Positions 35,562 through 44,275 of a stretch of DNA of 64,000 nucleotides are shown piece after piece (positions within the stretch are counted from its first letter, which is position 1; each line of letters starts with the position of its first letter). Both the position numbers and the translations under genes were made by a program. The notes beneath the pieces were generated by a model, which saw nothing but the letters and a program-made list of their open reading frames with translations, was not told where the DNA came from and made no database searches. The DNA is from Fulvimarina sp040239565 (lineage in GTDB: Bacteria > Pseudomonadota > Alphaproteobacteria > Rhizobiales > Rhizobiaceae), in the NCBI RefSeq assembly GCF_040239565.1, contig NZ_JBEHWS010000004.1, positions 62,001-126,000 on the forward strand, in the 5' to 3' direction.

Positions 35562-36203
35562 ATGCAGGCCCTTTTGTCCTTTTCGCAGGGCATCGATCGC
35601 GTAACGACCTTCTTCGGTCGGGGCGTCTCCTGGCTCGTCCTCGTCGTGGTTGTCGTGAGCGCAGGCAATGCGATCGTGCGCAAGGCCTTCAACATGTCGT
35701 CGAATGCCTGGCTCGAAGTCCAGTGGTATCTCTTCGGCGCGATCTTCATGCTGGCGGCAGCCTGGACACTCCTGCGCAACGAGCACATCCGGGTCGATAT
35801 CGTTTCGAATTATCTGTCCAAGCGAACCCGCGACTGGATAGATTTTCTCGGACACCTCTTCTTTCTCTTGCCCTTCTCCATCCTGATGGTCTGGCTACTG
35901 GTGCCCTATGTCATCGGATCGTTCGAAAGGCAGGAATATTCGCCCAATGCCGGCGGTCTCATCATATGGCCGGCGAAGGCGCTGCTTCTCGCCGGTTTCG
36001 TCCTATTGCTCTTCCAGGGCGTTTCCGAACTGATCAAGCGCGGCGCGATCCTGTTTGCAGGAGAGCCGGATAGGACACCGCTCGCAAAGCACCTGCCGCT
36101 TGCCGAAGAGATGGAGCAGCTCGCGCCGGACTATCCACCGCCAAGCGCAGACGGGCCTGATCCAAAGACGCGGGCCGCGCGGCGTGAGGAGGATCGGTCA
36201 TGA
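35562..36203 (+). CDS. TRAP transporter small permease (DctQ-like)
   Basis: Small membrane subunit of a tripartite ATP-independent periplasmic transporter, 213 residues. Four hydrophobic helices lie at about 17-40, 52-73, 91-112 and 130-152. The characteristic FNMSSNAWLEVQWYLFGAIFMLAAAW with WTLLRNEHIRVDIV motif is present. A soluble C-terminal tail rich in Pro and Asp follows. The ATG at 35562 is preceded by GGAGGATAACGA. It overlaps the large permease by 4 bases (ATGA). Confidence 0.94.
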   Translation: MQALLSFSQGIDRVTTFFGRGVSWLVLVVVVVSAGNAIVRKAFNMSSNAWLEVQWYLFGAIFMLAAAWTLLRNEHIRVDIVSNYLSKRTRDWIDFLGHLFFLLPFSILMVWLLVPYVIGSFERQEYSPNAGGLIIWPAKALLLAGFVLLLFQGVSELIKRGAILFAGEPDRTPLAKHLPLAEEMEQLAPDYPPPSADGPDPKTRAARREEDRS

Positions 36204-38218
36204 TCGAATTCATCGCCCACAATCTCGCACCGATCATGTTCGTTTCGCTCGTGATCTTCCTGCTGCTGGGCTATCCGGTGGCATTCTCGCTTGCGGCGAA
36301 CGGCCTGCTGTTCTTCTTCATCGGCGTCGAGCTCGCGCCGCTCTCGCCTGACATCAATCTCTTCTATCCGCTGCTGGGCGCCCTACCCGACCGCTTTTTC
36401 GGCGGCATCATGTCGAACGACACGCTGCTCGCCATTCCCTTCTTCACCTTTATGGGTCTGATCCTCGAACGCTCCGGCATGGCCGAGGACTTGCTGGAGA
36501 CAATCGGCCAGCTCTTCGGCCCCTTACGCGGCGGGCTTGCCTATGCGGTGATTTTCGTCGGCGCGCTGCTCGCTGCGACGACCGGCGTCGTCGCGGCCTC
36601 CGTCATCGCGATGGGCCTCATCTCCCTTCCGATCATGCTGCGCTACGGTTATGACCGGCGTCTCGCGTCAGGCGTCATTGTCGCTTCGGGCACATTGGCC
36701 CAGATCGTACCGCCCTCGCTCGTCCTGATCGTCCTCGCCGACCAGCTCGGCCGCTCGGTGGGTGACATGTATTCCGGCGCTCTCGTTCCTGCGCTTGTCC
36801 TGTCCGGCCTCTATTTTCTCTACGTGTTCGGAATGACGATGTTTCGGGCGAGTTCCGCGCCGGCCCTGCCACCGGAAGCGCGGACGCTCGGGCGTGGGGT
36901 CACCTCGCTGATCGTCGCGCTGATCGTCGCTGCCGCGCTCGCCTACGGTGCCTCTCACTATCTGGAAGATAAGGTTCAGCAGGGCGCGGTGATCTGGGGC
37001 GCGGCGATTGGTGTTGTGGTCGTCTATCTCGTCGCAACGATCAATAAGGCCTTCGATCTCAAGATTCTGTCCTATCTGGCGCAGCAGGTCATCATCGTCC
37101 TGATCCCGCCGCTGGCGCTGATCTTCCTCGTTCTCGGCACGATCTTTCTCGGCGTCGCGACCCCCACAGAGGGTGGTGCGATGGGTGCGGTCGGTGCGCT
37201 GATTCTCGCCTTTGGCAAGCGTCGCCTGACCATAAACCTGATGACCCAGGCGATGGAATCGACGGCCAAACTCTCGGCTTTCGTGCTGTTCATTCTCATC
37301 GGCGCGCGGGTCTTCTCCCTGACGTTTTACGGCGTGAACGGCCACATCTGGGTCGAAGAATTGCTGACCTCGGTGCCCGGCGGCGAGACCGGCTTCCTGA
37401 TCGTGGTCAACATCCTGGTCTTTTTTCTTGCCTTCTTCCTCGACTTCTTCGAGCTCGCCTTCATCATCGTGCCTCTGCTCGCGCCGGCGGCGGAAAATCT
37501 CGGCATCGATCTGATCTGGTTCGGGGTACTGCTCGGCATCAACATGCAGACGAGCTTCATGCACCCGCCTTTCGGGTTCGCATTGTTCTATCTCCGCTCG
37601 GTTGCGGCCAAGGTGCCCTATCTCGACCGCGTCACCGGAAAAAGCATGCAGCCGGTGACCACCGGCCAGATCTACTGGGGCGCGATCCCGTTCCTATGCA
37701 TCCAGCTTCTGATGGTGGCGCTGACGATCATCTTCCCGGAGATGGTGATGCGCTACAAGAACGAGCCGGCGCCTGCGGCGGCTTCCGAGGAAAGCATCCA
37801 GTTTCCATCCTTCGGGGGCGACGGCGGGCTCGGCCTGCCACCGCTAAATCCGGGATCGGGGTCAGACGGTTCAAACGAAAACAATCCGTTCGGACTCCCG
37901 CCGCTAGGAATGCCGAATGCGCCGTCTGACAACACGGCTCCGGCTGTGGAACCCTCTTTTGGCCAGCCGAGCCTCGGCCAACCGCCAAGCGAACTTGGCG
38001 GCACTGGCTCCGATGCGCCAAATTCCGGAGAAAGCAGAGTACCTGCTAACGACGCACCGTCGCTCGGCCTGCCGCCGCTCGAACTCGATCGGGAAAGCGG
38101 TGGTAACGGCGGCGCCGAACCGGCATTCGGCGATCAGCCTGCACCGGACAACGGAACCGCCGAGGCGGATACCGGCTCTACGACACCCGATCTCTCGCAG
38201 CCGCCATCATTCGACTGA
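36200..38218 (+). CDS. TRAP transporter large permease (DctM-like) with long C-terminal tail
   Basis: Large membrane subunit of the same TRAP transporter, 672 residues. Residues about 1-515 form the usual hydrophobic DctM domain (SNDTLLAIPFFTFMGLILERSGMAEDLLE and TTGVVAASVIAMG motifs). From about 520 to 672 a Pro/Gly/Ser/Asp-rich low-complexity tail follows, with repeated LGLPPL-like units (GLGLPPLNPG, FGLPPLGMPN, LGLPPLELDR). Most DctM proteins stop near 430-620. No solute-binding protein gene is adjacent, so the ligand is unknown. Confidence 0.93.
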   Translation: MIEFIAHNLAPIMFVSLVIFLLLGYPVAFSLAANGLLFFFIGVELAPLSPDINLFYPLLGALPDRFFGGIMSNDTLLAIPFFTFMGLILERSGMAEDLLETIGQLFGPLRGGLAYAVIFVGALLAATTGVVAASVIAMGLISLPIMLRYGYDRRLASGVIVASGTLAQIVPPSLVLIVLADQLGRSVGDMYSGALVPALVLSGLYFLYVFGMTMFRASSAPALPPEARTLGRGVTSLIVALIVAAALAYGASHYLEDKVQQGAVIWGAAIGVVVVYLVATINKAFDLKILSYLAQQVIIVLIPPLALIFLVLGTIFLGVATPTEGGAMGAVGALILAFGKRRLTINLMTQAMESTAKLSAFVLFILIGARVFSLTFYGVNGHIWVEELLTSVPGGETGFLIVVNILVFFLAFFLDFFELAFIIVPLLAPAAENLGIDLIWFGVLLGINMQTSFMHPPFGFALFYLRSVAAKVPYLDRVTGKSMQPVTTGQIYWGAIPFLCIQLLMVALTIIFPEMVMRYKNEPAPAAASEESIQFPSFGGDGGLGLPPLNPGSGSDGSNENNPFGLPPLGMPNAPSDNTAPAVEPSFGQPSLGQPPSELGGTGSDAPNSGESRVPANDAPSLGLPPLELDRESGGNGGAEPAFGDQPAPDNGTAEADTGSTTPDLSQPPSFD

Positions 38219-38267
38219 GGCGGTGATCTGAACACCATCCCAGGAAAGACGGCGCTTTAATGATCCG

Positions 38268-38972
38268 TCAGGCGGCGATTTGTGTGTCGGTTCCGCGCGG
38301 CAGATCCGTCGACGCGGACATCATCCGCAGGATGCCGACTTCGTAGGCAAGCATCGCCGCTTCGGCTCGGGCTCTGTCGAGCCCCGGCGCTTCCGCATCA
38401 TCGAGCGTGAAGAGCGTGCCGCCCGACAGGAATGGCGCCTCGTAGGCTGCCCGCATCGAAAGGCCGACCGGCAGACGGCGGGTCGTGCTCTTTTCGATCA
38501 TCGTCTCGACAGCACGTGCGATCCGGCTGTGGATCGGGGTAATGGAACTCGCAACGAAGGCGCGTTCCCGGCCCGGCCGTCCGATATCCGTCATCTCGTC
38601 GAAGAGACGATCCGTCGAAAGAGCGGCAAAGGCGGAGAGCGGCGAGAAGCGGACCGGGATCAACGTGCGGTCGGCCATGCGCTCGGCAAAACGCAAGAGC
38701 TCCGGATCGGTCCCACAATCGATGATCACACTGTCTCCGCGCCGGCGCGCACCGCGCAGGATCGACTCGATCTCGGTCAAGCCGGTTTCGCGCATGACCC
38801 GAATTTTCGCCGGGCAGCCCGGCTTGGCAGCCCAATCAGCGAGATCGGCATCCTTCGCCGCGTCTACGACGGTGACAGGGATATTCGCAGCCGCGGCGAC
38901 CCCGGCGAGTGTCATCGCCAATGTCGTAGCGCCCGACGACTTCAGCGATCCGATTGCGATGACAGGAACCAT
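38268..38972 (-). CDS. ParA/MinD-like protein with degenerate P-loop
   Basis: Protein of 234 residues with a SIMIBI (ParA-like) NTPase layout. The P-loop reads IGSLKSSGATTLA: the signature lysine of ParA-type deviant Walker A loops is kept, but the P-loop lysine of GKT/S is replaced by Ala (GATT). Downstream are VTVVDAAKDADLADW (the switch-like Asp) and VIIDCGTDPE (Walker B-like). Nucleotide hydrolysis is therefore doubtful. I use the ATG at 38970-38972, which begins the first strand; an ATG 18 codons upstream is possible. A perfect CtrA-type site lies upstream. A role in positioning or regulation is inference; chromosome partitioning is unlikely since no parB is adjacent. Confidence 0.75.
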   Translation of the reverse strand: MVPVIAIGSLKSSGATTLAMTLAGVAAAANIPVTVVDAAKDADLADWAAKPGCPAKIRVMRETGLTEIESILRGARRRGDSVIIDCGTDPELLRFAERMADRTLIPVRFSPLSAFAALSTDRLFDEMTDIGRPGRERAFVASSITPIHSRIARAVETMIEKSTTRRLPVGLSMRAAYEAPFLSGGTLFTLDDAEAPGLDRARAEAAMLAYEVGILRMMSASTDLPRGTDTQIAA

Positions 38973-39055
38973 CTGAGACCGATATCCTTTGGTTTTCAAA
39001 GACTTGCCGTTTGAGAAACGGACCATTTTCGGAGTTTAGATTTCGTTCGTCTTGG

Positions 39056-39071
39056 TTAACAAAGGGTTAAC
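39056..39071 (-). promoter_or_regulatory. CtrA-type binding site (TTAA-N7-TTAA)
   Basis: TTAA at 39056-39059, a 7-base spacer, and TTAA followed by C at 39067-39071 exactly match the CtrA consensus known from Caulobacter and Rhizobiales. It lies in the 184-to-238-base gap between the ParA-like gene (leftward) and ribokinase (rightward), about 85 bases upstream of the ParA-like start. Which gene it regulates is inference; the ParA-like gene is the more plausible target. Confidence 0.55.
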
Positions 39072-39210
39072 ATCGCGGTCCGTCGCCTCGCGTGGGGACG
39101 AGCTGTTGCGCATCCGCCATTTCGTAAAGTCAGCTTCGAACCGCTTGACCTTTCTGCAGTTTCGCCCGACCCCATAGCGATGAAGAGACACGCACATCGG
39201 GGGAGTCGAG

Positions 39211-40176
39211 ATGGAAAGAGATACGACGGAGGTGCGGGGAAACGTTCTCGTTTTCGGGTCCCTGAACATGGATCTCGTCTGCCGTGTGGAGCAGATAGCC
39301 CGACCCGGTGAGACCGTTCTCGGACCGAGCTACGAACAATTGCCCGGCGGCAAAGGCGCCAACCAGGCGGTAGCGGCCGCACGCGCCGCGGCAGGCAGTA
39401 CCAGTGTCCGGATGATCGGCGCTGTCGGGAAGGACGATTTCGGCACTGCAATCGTTGCCAACCTCGAAGCCAACCAAATCGATGCCGGTGGAATCGTGCG
39501 CTTGGCGGAACCGACCGGTGCGGCCTTCATCTCGATCGACAGTGACGGTGAAAACGCGATTACCGTCGCCAACGGTGCAAACAGGATGCTTGGCGCGGAT
39601 GCACTCGAGGGTTCTGAGATTAGCGAGAGGACGGTGCTGCTGCTCCAAATGGAGACACCGTCAAAAGCCATCACCTCCGCGGCAAGGCGTATCGATGAGG
39701 CCGGCGGCCGGGCTGTGCTCAACCTTGCGCCGGTTCCCGTCGATCTGACTGGCGCAAAACTGCGCGAACTCTGCGAGCCGCTGGACTGGCTGATCGTCAA
39801 CGAGCTCGAACTCGAAGCCGCCGCGAAGGCTCTCGATTTAAATGCGGGGACGATCAGCGATATTGCCGGGGTCGTCGGGAAGACGCTTGATATGAACGTC
39901 GTCGCGACGCTGGGCGCCAACGGCGTCGTCGTGGTCCTGAAGGATGGGGAGGCCTTCGTGGAACCGGCCCTCAGCGTCGAAATCGAGGATACGACAGGCG
40001 CCGGCGATACCTTCTGCGGCGTCTTCGCGGCGAGTCTGGCGGCAGGACTAGAGGCTCGTACAGCCGTCCGGCGCGCGACCGTCGCCGCCTCGCTCGCCTG
40101 CCGCCGCGTGGGCGCACAAACGGCGATGCCGAGTTTCGTGGAACTGGAAGCTGCCCTCAACGAGCCGCTGCCGTGA
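39211..40176 (+). CDS. rbsK: Ribokinase (PfkB family)
   Basis: Sugar kinase of 321 residues that phosphorylates ribose or a related sugar. PfkB features: the N-terminal VFGSLNMDLVCRVE, the substrate-binding PGGKGANQAVAAARA near residue 50, the ATP-binding region, and the C-terminal catalytic DTTGAGDTFCG with the base Asp near 259. No sugar transporter or rbs operon is adjacent; it is the first gene of a cluster that continues into a molybdate regulator with a 4-base overlap (ATG/GTG-TGA). Ribose as substrate is inferred from the family. Confidence 0.88.
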   Translation: MERDTTEVRGNVLVFGSLNMDLVCRVEQIARPGETVLGPSYEQLPGGKGANQAVAAARAAAGSTSVRMIGAVGKDDFGTAIVANLEANQIDAGGIVRLAEPTGAAFISIDSDGENAITVANGANRMLGADALEGSEISERTVLLLQMETPSKAITSAARRIDEAGGRAVLNLAPVPVDLTGAKLRELCEPLDWLIVNELELEAAAKALDLNAGTISDIAGVVGKTLDMNVVATLGANGVVVVLKDGEAFVEPALSVEIEDTTGAGDTFCGVFAASLAAGLEARTAVRRATVAASLACRRVGAQTAMPSFVELEAALNEPLP

Positions 40177-40571
40177 GCCGCAAGGGCCTCACACTCCTAC
40201 GCGTGTCGCTGGGGCCGGTCAGCATCGGTCCGGGCAAAGCCAACCTTCTTGCCGCGATCGAAGAAACCGGATCGATTTCGGCGGCGGCGCGGCGTCTCAG
40301 GATGAGCTACAAGCGGGCGTGGTCGCTGACGGAAGACATGAATTCGGCTTTTGCCGAGCCGGTCGTCACTGCCGCGCGGGGAGGCACATCGGGCGGTGGA
40401 GCACAGCTGACGGAAACCGGTCGCCAGCTCTTCGAGGCCTATCGGCGGATGGAGTGCGCGGCGAGTAACGCGATCGGCGCTGATGTGGAGATGCTCACCG
40501 GACTTTTGCGTGGGGCGCCTCCAGCTAATACGGCGCGAAAGACTCCGGCGTATCACTCAGAAGATGACTAG
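40173..40571 (+). CDS. Single-domain ModE-type winged helix-turn-helix regulator
   Basis: DNA-binding protein of 132 residues with the ModE N-terminal domain: PGKANLLAAIEETGSISAAARRL, then MSYKRAWSLTEDMN (recognition helix region, ModE shows MSYKxAWD-like), then LTETGRQLFEAYRRME. The two molybdate-binding (mop) domains of full-length ModE are absent; the C-terminus ends in a short non-homologous tail. A GTG start overlaps the rbsK stop (GTGA). modABC follows. It probably represses modABC at the site 40586-40613; how it senses molybdate without mop domains is unclear. Confidence 0.85.
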   Translation: MSRKGLTLLRVSLGPVSIGPGKANLLAAIEETGSISAAARRLRMSYKRAWSLTEDMNSAFAEPVVTAARGGTSGGGAQLTETGRQLFEAYRRMECAASNAIGADVEMLTGLLRGAPPANTARKTPAYHSEDD

Positions 40572-40585
40572 ACGCCGCCAATCCG

Positions 40586-40613
40586 ATCGTTATGTTTCAT
40601 GGAATATAACGGA
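40586..40613 (+). promoter_or_regulatory. ModE-box upstream of modA
   Basis: ATCGTTATGT (40586-40595), an 8-base spacer and ATATAACGGA (40604-40613) form an imperfect inverted repeat with the exact core CGTTAT...ATAACG. This resembles the ModE consensus ATCGNTATATA-N6-TATATAACGAT. The right arm overlaps the modA ribosome site (GGAG at 40611-40614), so binding would block transcription and leave little room for translation signals. Confidence 0.7.
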
Positions 40614-40620
40614 GCTTTTT

Positions 40621-41385
40621 ATGAGAACCCCTCTCGCCGCAAGAATCTTCGCGTTCTCACTCGTCGGCCTGTCATCGGCAGGTGCGCATGCTGCCGAGAC
40701 CATGATTGCCGTGGCTGCGAACTTTACCGAACCGGCGCGCGAGATTGCTTCTGAGTTCGAAGAACAGACCGGCCACACTGCCGTTCTCAGTTTTGGTTCG
40801 ACCGGGCAACTCTACACGCAGATTGAGCAGGGCGCGCCATTCGACGTCTTCCTCGCAGCCGATAGCGATCGGCCAGCCCTCGCGCTTGAAGAGGGTCTCG
40901 CCGTCGAGGGCAGTGCCTTCACCTATGCTATCGGCGCGATCGTGCTTTATAGCCCGGACGTCGATCTCGTTGCCGGTGCCGAGACTTTGCAAGACGGTGA
41001 TTTCAGCAGACTTGCGATCGCCAATCCGCAGACCGCTCCCTATGGCGCAGGAGCTGTGGAGGCGATGCGGAAGCTCGGCGTCTTTGACGCTCTTCAGCCC
41101 AAACTGGTTCGCGGCAACAACATCGCCCAAGCCTATCAGTTTGTCGAAACCGGCAACGCGGAACTCGGGTTCGTTGCCAGCTCGCAGGTGGTCGATAAAG
41201 CCGGGTCGAAATGGTTCGTGCCGGCCGACCTCTACTCTGCCGTCAGACAGGACGCCGTGCTATTGAAAGAAGGCGAGGAGGACGAAGCCGCGAAAGCCTT
41301 CGTCGAATTCCTGCAAGGACCAGCAGCGCGTTCAATCATTCAACGATATGGCTACGAGCTCGATACGCAAGAGCCAAGGACCTGA
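40621..41385 (+). CDS. modA: Molybdate ABC transporter substrate-binding protein
   Basis: Periplasmic molybdate binder of 254 residues. The signal peptide ends GAHAAE. ModA features are VAVAANFTEPAREIASEFE, VLSFGSTGQLYTQIEQGAPFDVFLAAD (oxyanion-contacting Ser residues), the TAPYGAGAVEAM segment and GNAELGFVASSQV. The ATG at 40621 has GGAG six bases upstream within the ModE box. modB starts 15 bases later. Confidence 0.95.
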   Translation: MRTPLAARIFAFSLVGLSSAGAHAAETMIAVAANFTEPAREIASEFEEQTGHTAVLSFGSTGQLYTQIEQGAPFDVFLAADSDRPALALEEGLAVEGSAFTYAIGAIVLYSPDVDLVAGAETLQDGDFSRLAIANPQTAPYGAGAVEAMRKLGVFDALQPKLVRGNNIAQAYQFVETGNAELGFVASSQVVDKAGSKWFVPADLYSAVRQDAVLLKEGEEDEAAKAFVEFLQGPAARSIIQRYGYELDTQEPRT

Positions 41386-41400
41386 GCGTATGGCGGCTTG

Positions 41401-42072
41401 ATGGACCTGTCTCCGGCGCTGCTCGACCCGATATTTCTTACCCTTAAGCTCGCCGGCGCGACGACGCTCATACTGCTCGCCGTCGGAACGCCGCTCGCCT
41501 GGTGGCTTGCGCGTTCCAGAAATCGGCTCAAGGAGATCGTGGGAACGCTGGTCGCCCTCCCCCTTGTCCTCCCGCCCACGGTTTTGGGCTTCTATCTGCT
41601 TATCGCTCTAGGCCCCGAGGGTTTGGGTGGGCTCTTCGGCGTCCGCAGCTTCGCATTCTCCTTCGAAGGTCTGGTTTTCGGCTCGGTTATCTATTCGCTT
41701 CCCTTCGTCGTCCAGCCGATCCGCAACGCGTTCGAGGCGATCGGGGATCGACCCTTCGAGGTCGCCGCCACCTTGCGAGCCTCACCTATCGATCGGTTCG
41801 TGTCTATCGCTCTGCCGCTTGCCGTTCCCGGCTTCCTCACCGGCGCCGTTCTCGGCTTCGCGCACACGGTCGGGGAGTTCGGCGTCGTGCTGATGATTGG
41901 CGGCAATATTCCCGGCGAGACACGGGTTCTCTCGGTCGCGATTTACGATTTTGTGGAGACGCTGAATTTCGAAGCGGCTCACATCCTATCGGCGGGCCTC
42001 CTGGTCTTCGCTTTCTTTATTCTGCTCTCGATCACGCTGATTACGCGGCATCTGGGTGGCGCACGGCCATGA
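41401..42072 (+). CDS. modB: Molybdate ABC transporter permease
   Basis: Membrane subunit of ModABC, 223 residues with about five helices. The EAA loop is VAATLRASPIDRFVSIALPLAVPG, followed by GFAHTVGEFGVVLMIGGNIPG, which is typical of molybdate permeases. The start ATG is at 41401 (a TTG one codon earlier is possible). The TGA overlaps the modC ATG (ATGA), giving translational coupling. Confidence 0.96.
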   Translation: MDLSPALLDPIFLTLKLAGATTLILLAVGTPLAWWLARSRNRLKEIVGTLVALPLVLPPTVLGFYLLIALGPEGLGGLFGVRSFAFSFEGLVFGSVIYSLPFVVQPIRNAFEAIGDRPFEVAATLRASPIDRFVSIALPLAVPGFLTGAVLGFAHTVGEFGVVLMIGGNIPGETRVLSVAIYDFVETLNFEAAHILSAGLLVFAFFILLSITLITRHLGGARP

Positions 42073-43178
42073 GCCTGACACCTGATCCGGTCGAGGTCGT
42101 GCTGAAAGGCCGGCTGGGAGACTTCACGCTCGACCTTGCCTTCAAAGCTGCGGGAACCGGCGTTACCGCAATTTTCGGGCGCTCCGGTTCGGGTAAGACC
42201 AGCGTTCTGCGCGCCATCGCAGGGCTCGAACGCTTTGAGGGAAAAATCTCCGTCGGCGGTGAAATCTGGCAGGATGCACAAACTTTCCTACCGCCACACA
42301 GGCGCGCGGTCGGCTATGTCTTCCAAGAGGCGAGCCTCTTCCCCCATCTTTCTGTTCGCAAGAACCTCGCATTCGGCGCGCGGCGAACCAAGCCGGGCGT
42401 GGACAAGGCAAGCCTCGATCACGTGATCGAACTCCTCGGTCTCGAAACGCTGCTTCATCGCGACACGACGAAGCTCTCCGGTGGCGAGCGGCAACGGGTC
42501 GCGATGGGCCGCGCGGTTCTCTCCCATCCCAAAATCCTGCTGATGGACGAGCCGCTCTCGGGCCTCGATCAGACAGCGAAGAATGCGATCCTGCCCTTCG
42601 TAGAAGCGCTTCATGCGGGCCTCGGCATACCCGTTCTCTTCGTCAGCCACGAGATGAGCGAAGTCGAACGGTTGGCCGATGATATCGTCGTCCTTGAGAA
42701 TGGACGCGTCGCAAGTGCCGGTCCGTTGCGACAGGTACTCCTCGACCGCGATCTCGGCTTTGCGACGGAGCGAGACGCGGCCGCCGTCCTGTCCGGAACA
42801 GTGACTGCCTATGACGAGAGTGATGGGATTGCGGAGCTCGATCTTGGTGGGCAGACCGTCTTCGCGGCGATGGAAGAGGCACCCGTCATCGGCGCGCGCC
42901 GCCGCCTGCGCATCGAAGCGAGCGATGTCAGCCTGACACGCGATGCGGCGGCGGCTTCGACCATTCTCAACCGGCTCGACGTGACGATCCTCGGCATCGA
43001 GAGTTCGGGGCGCGCCCATGTCGCGGTTCTGCTGGCCCTCGGCAACGATGGGAATTCAGCCTTCGTCGCCAGCGTCAGCAAACGGTCAGCATCGCACATG
43101 AACCTGAAAGTCGGCGAACGACTGATCGCACAGGTGAAGTCGGTGTCACTCGCGACGAGCTATCGACGCCCCAGATAG
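42069..43178 (+). CDS. modC: Molybdate ABC transporter ATP-binding protein
   Basis: ATPase of ModABC, 369 residues. Walker A is GRSGSGKTS (about 34-42), the Q-loop lies in YVFQEASLFPHLSV, the signature is LSGGERQRVAMGRA, Walker B is ILLMDEPLSGLD and the H-loop is LFVSHEM. The C-terminal third is a molybdate-binding TOBE (mop-like) domain (residues about 290-365). The ATG at 42069 overlaps the modB stop. It ends 18 bases before a convergent gene. Confidence 0.97.
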   Translation: MSLTPDPVEVVLKGRLGDFTLDLAFKAAGTGVTAIFGRSGSGKTSVLRAIAGLERFEGKISVGGEIWQDAQTFLPPHRRAVGYVFQEASLFPHLSVRKNLAFGARRTKPGVDKASLDHVIELLGLETLLHRDTTKLSGGERQRVAMGRAVLSHPKILLMDEPLSGLDQTAKNAILPFVEALHAGLGIPVLFVSHEMSEVERLADDIVVLENGRVASAGPLRQVLLDRDLGFATERDAAAVLSGTVTAYDESDGIAELDLGGQTVFAAMEEAPVIGARRRLRIEASDVSLTRDAAAASTILNRLDVTILGIESSGRAHVAVLLALGNDGNSAFVASVSKRSASHMNLKVGERLIAQVKSVSLATSYRRPR

Positions 43179-43195
43179 CCATAGCGGTCACGGTG

Positions 43196-44023
43196 TCAGA
43201 AGCGATACCACAACGCGGAAAACGCACCGCGCTCCTTCAGCGCGTTGTGACCGACGACGGTCGCAAAGCCGCCGGCCTGCACCGACCATCGGTCCGACAG
43301 ATCATAGACGAGCGAGCCTTGCGCCTTTTGATGACCGTATGATGCTTCGTCACTCGATGCGGAAGCGGTCGCAAAACTCTGCGCGAGAATCATGATTTTC
43401 TCGAAGACGCGATAACCGAGGGTCGTGTCGATGACCATCTCGTCAGGTCCGTCACCCAGCCGATACCGGTAGCCGAAAGAGACATCTGAGAAACCGGGCT
43501 TGCCCCAGAGTTCGAAATTGACGCCGCCGGACCACCGGGCTTCGAGCAGCGGCGAATCCCAGCCATATGTGTCGACCAACGCGTCGGCTTCACCGTAGAC
43601 ATCTTCTGTGAGCACGCCGACTTCGGCGCTCATCGCATAAGTGTCCGAGCGATAGAGCTGGGTCCTCAGGCCGAGCGAAGCACGTGAAAGACCCGGACGT
43701 TTATAGGGAAGGTCATCTGATGTCTCGGAGCTGAATTCGAGCCCGCCGGTCACCGTCAGCCAAGTGAAAAGTCCGTAGTCGAGGAGAAGTGAGCCCCCGC
43801 CTTTCTGGAAGTCGACCGGCTCGGTCTCATCATATCGCTGGGTGAATGCCTCATCCGCATGGGAAAAGAGGCCTGTGACAATCGCTTGTCCATCGCCCTC
43901 GTCCTGCAGCCAGGCTGCCGCTCGCGCGGAAACGGGGACATGAAGGAGAACAAGCGCCAAAAGGGAGAAGAAGACGCCGATACCGCGATAAGGCTTTGCT
44001 GGTCTTACTATCGCGGTCGCCAT
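43196..44023 (-). CDS. Predicted outer-membrane beta-barrel protein, unknown
   Basis: Exported protein of 275 residues. The signal peptide ends around SARAAA. The rest alternates polar and hydrophobic residues with many aromatic belts (LLLDYGLFTWLTVTGGLEF, VSFGYRYRLG, TLGYRVFEKIM) and ends ALWYRF; a C-terminal Phe is typical of beta-barrels recognised by BamA. I do not recognise a named family. It is divergent from the prpE gene and convergent with modC. Composition is similar to its neighbours. Confidence 0.65.
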   Translation of the reverse strand: MATAIVRPAKPYRGIGVFFSLLALVLLHVPVSARAAAWLQDEGDGQAIVTGLFSHADEAFTQRYDETEPVDFQKGGGSLLLDYGLFTWLTVTGGLEFSSETSDDLPYKRPGLSRASLGLRTQLYRSDTYAMSAEVGVLTEDVYGEADALVDTYGWDSPLLEARWSGGVNFELWGKPGFSDVSFGYRYRLGDGPDEMVIDTTLGYRVFEKIMILAQSFATASASSDEASYGHQKAQGSLVYDLSDRWSVQAGGFATVVGHNALKERGAFSALWYRF

Positions 44024-44275
44024 GTTTAATCTCCCCGTCGGACTTCAACCCGCATCCGACACTCAACCTCCAAAATGCTACCGTGAAGAAATAAACGCTT
44101 CCTCTACGGTCTCTCTTCAACGTATTTCGTGTCAGGCTTGGCTCAAACGGGCTGACATCTTCCACCAACGGCCATGCTTTCCGCGCCGGGCGTCAGTGCT
44201 ATTCTTTCAACCCACCTCATGCGCATTCTCTTTCGGAAAGCGTCATTGAGAATGGTTTGGGAGGATCAGCTTTTC

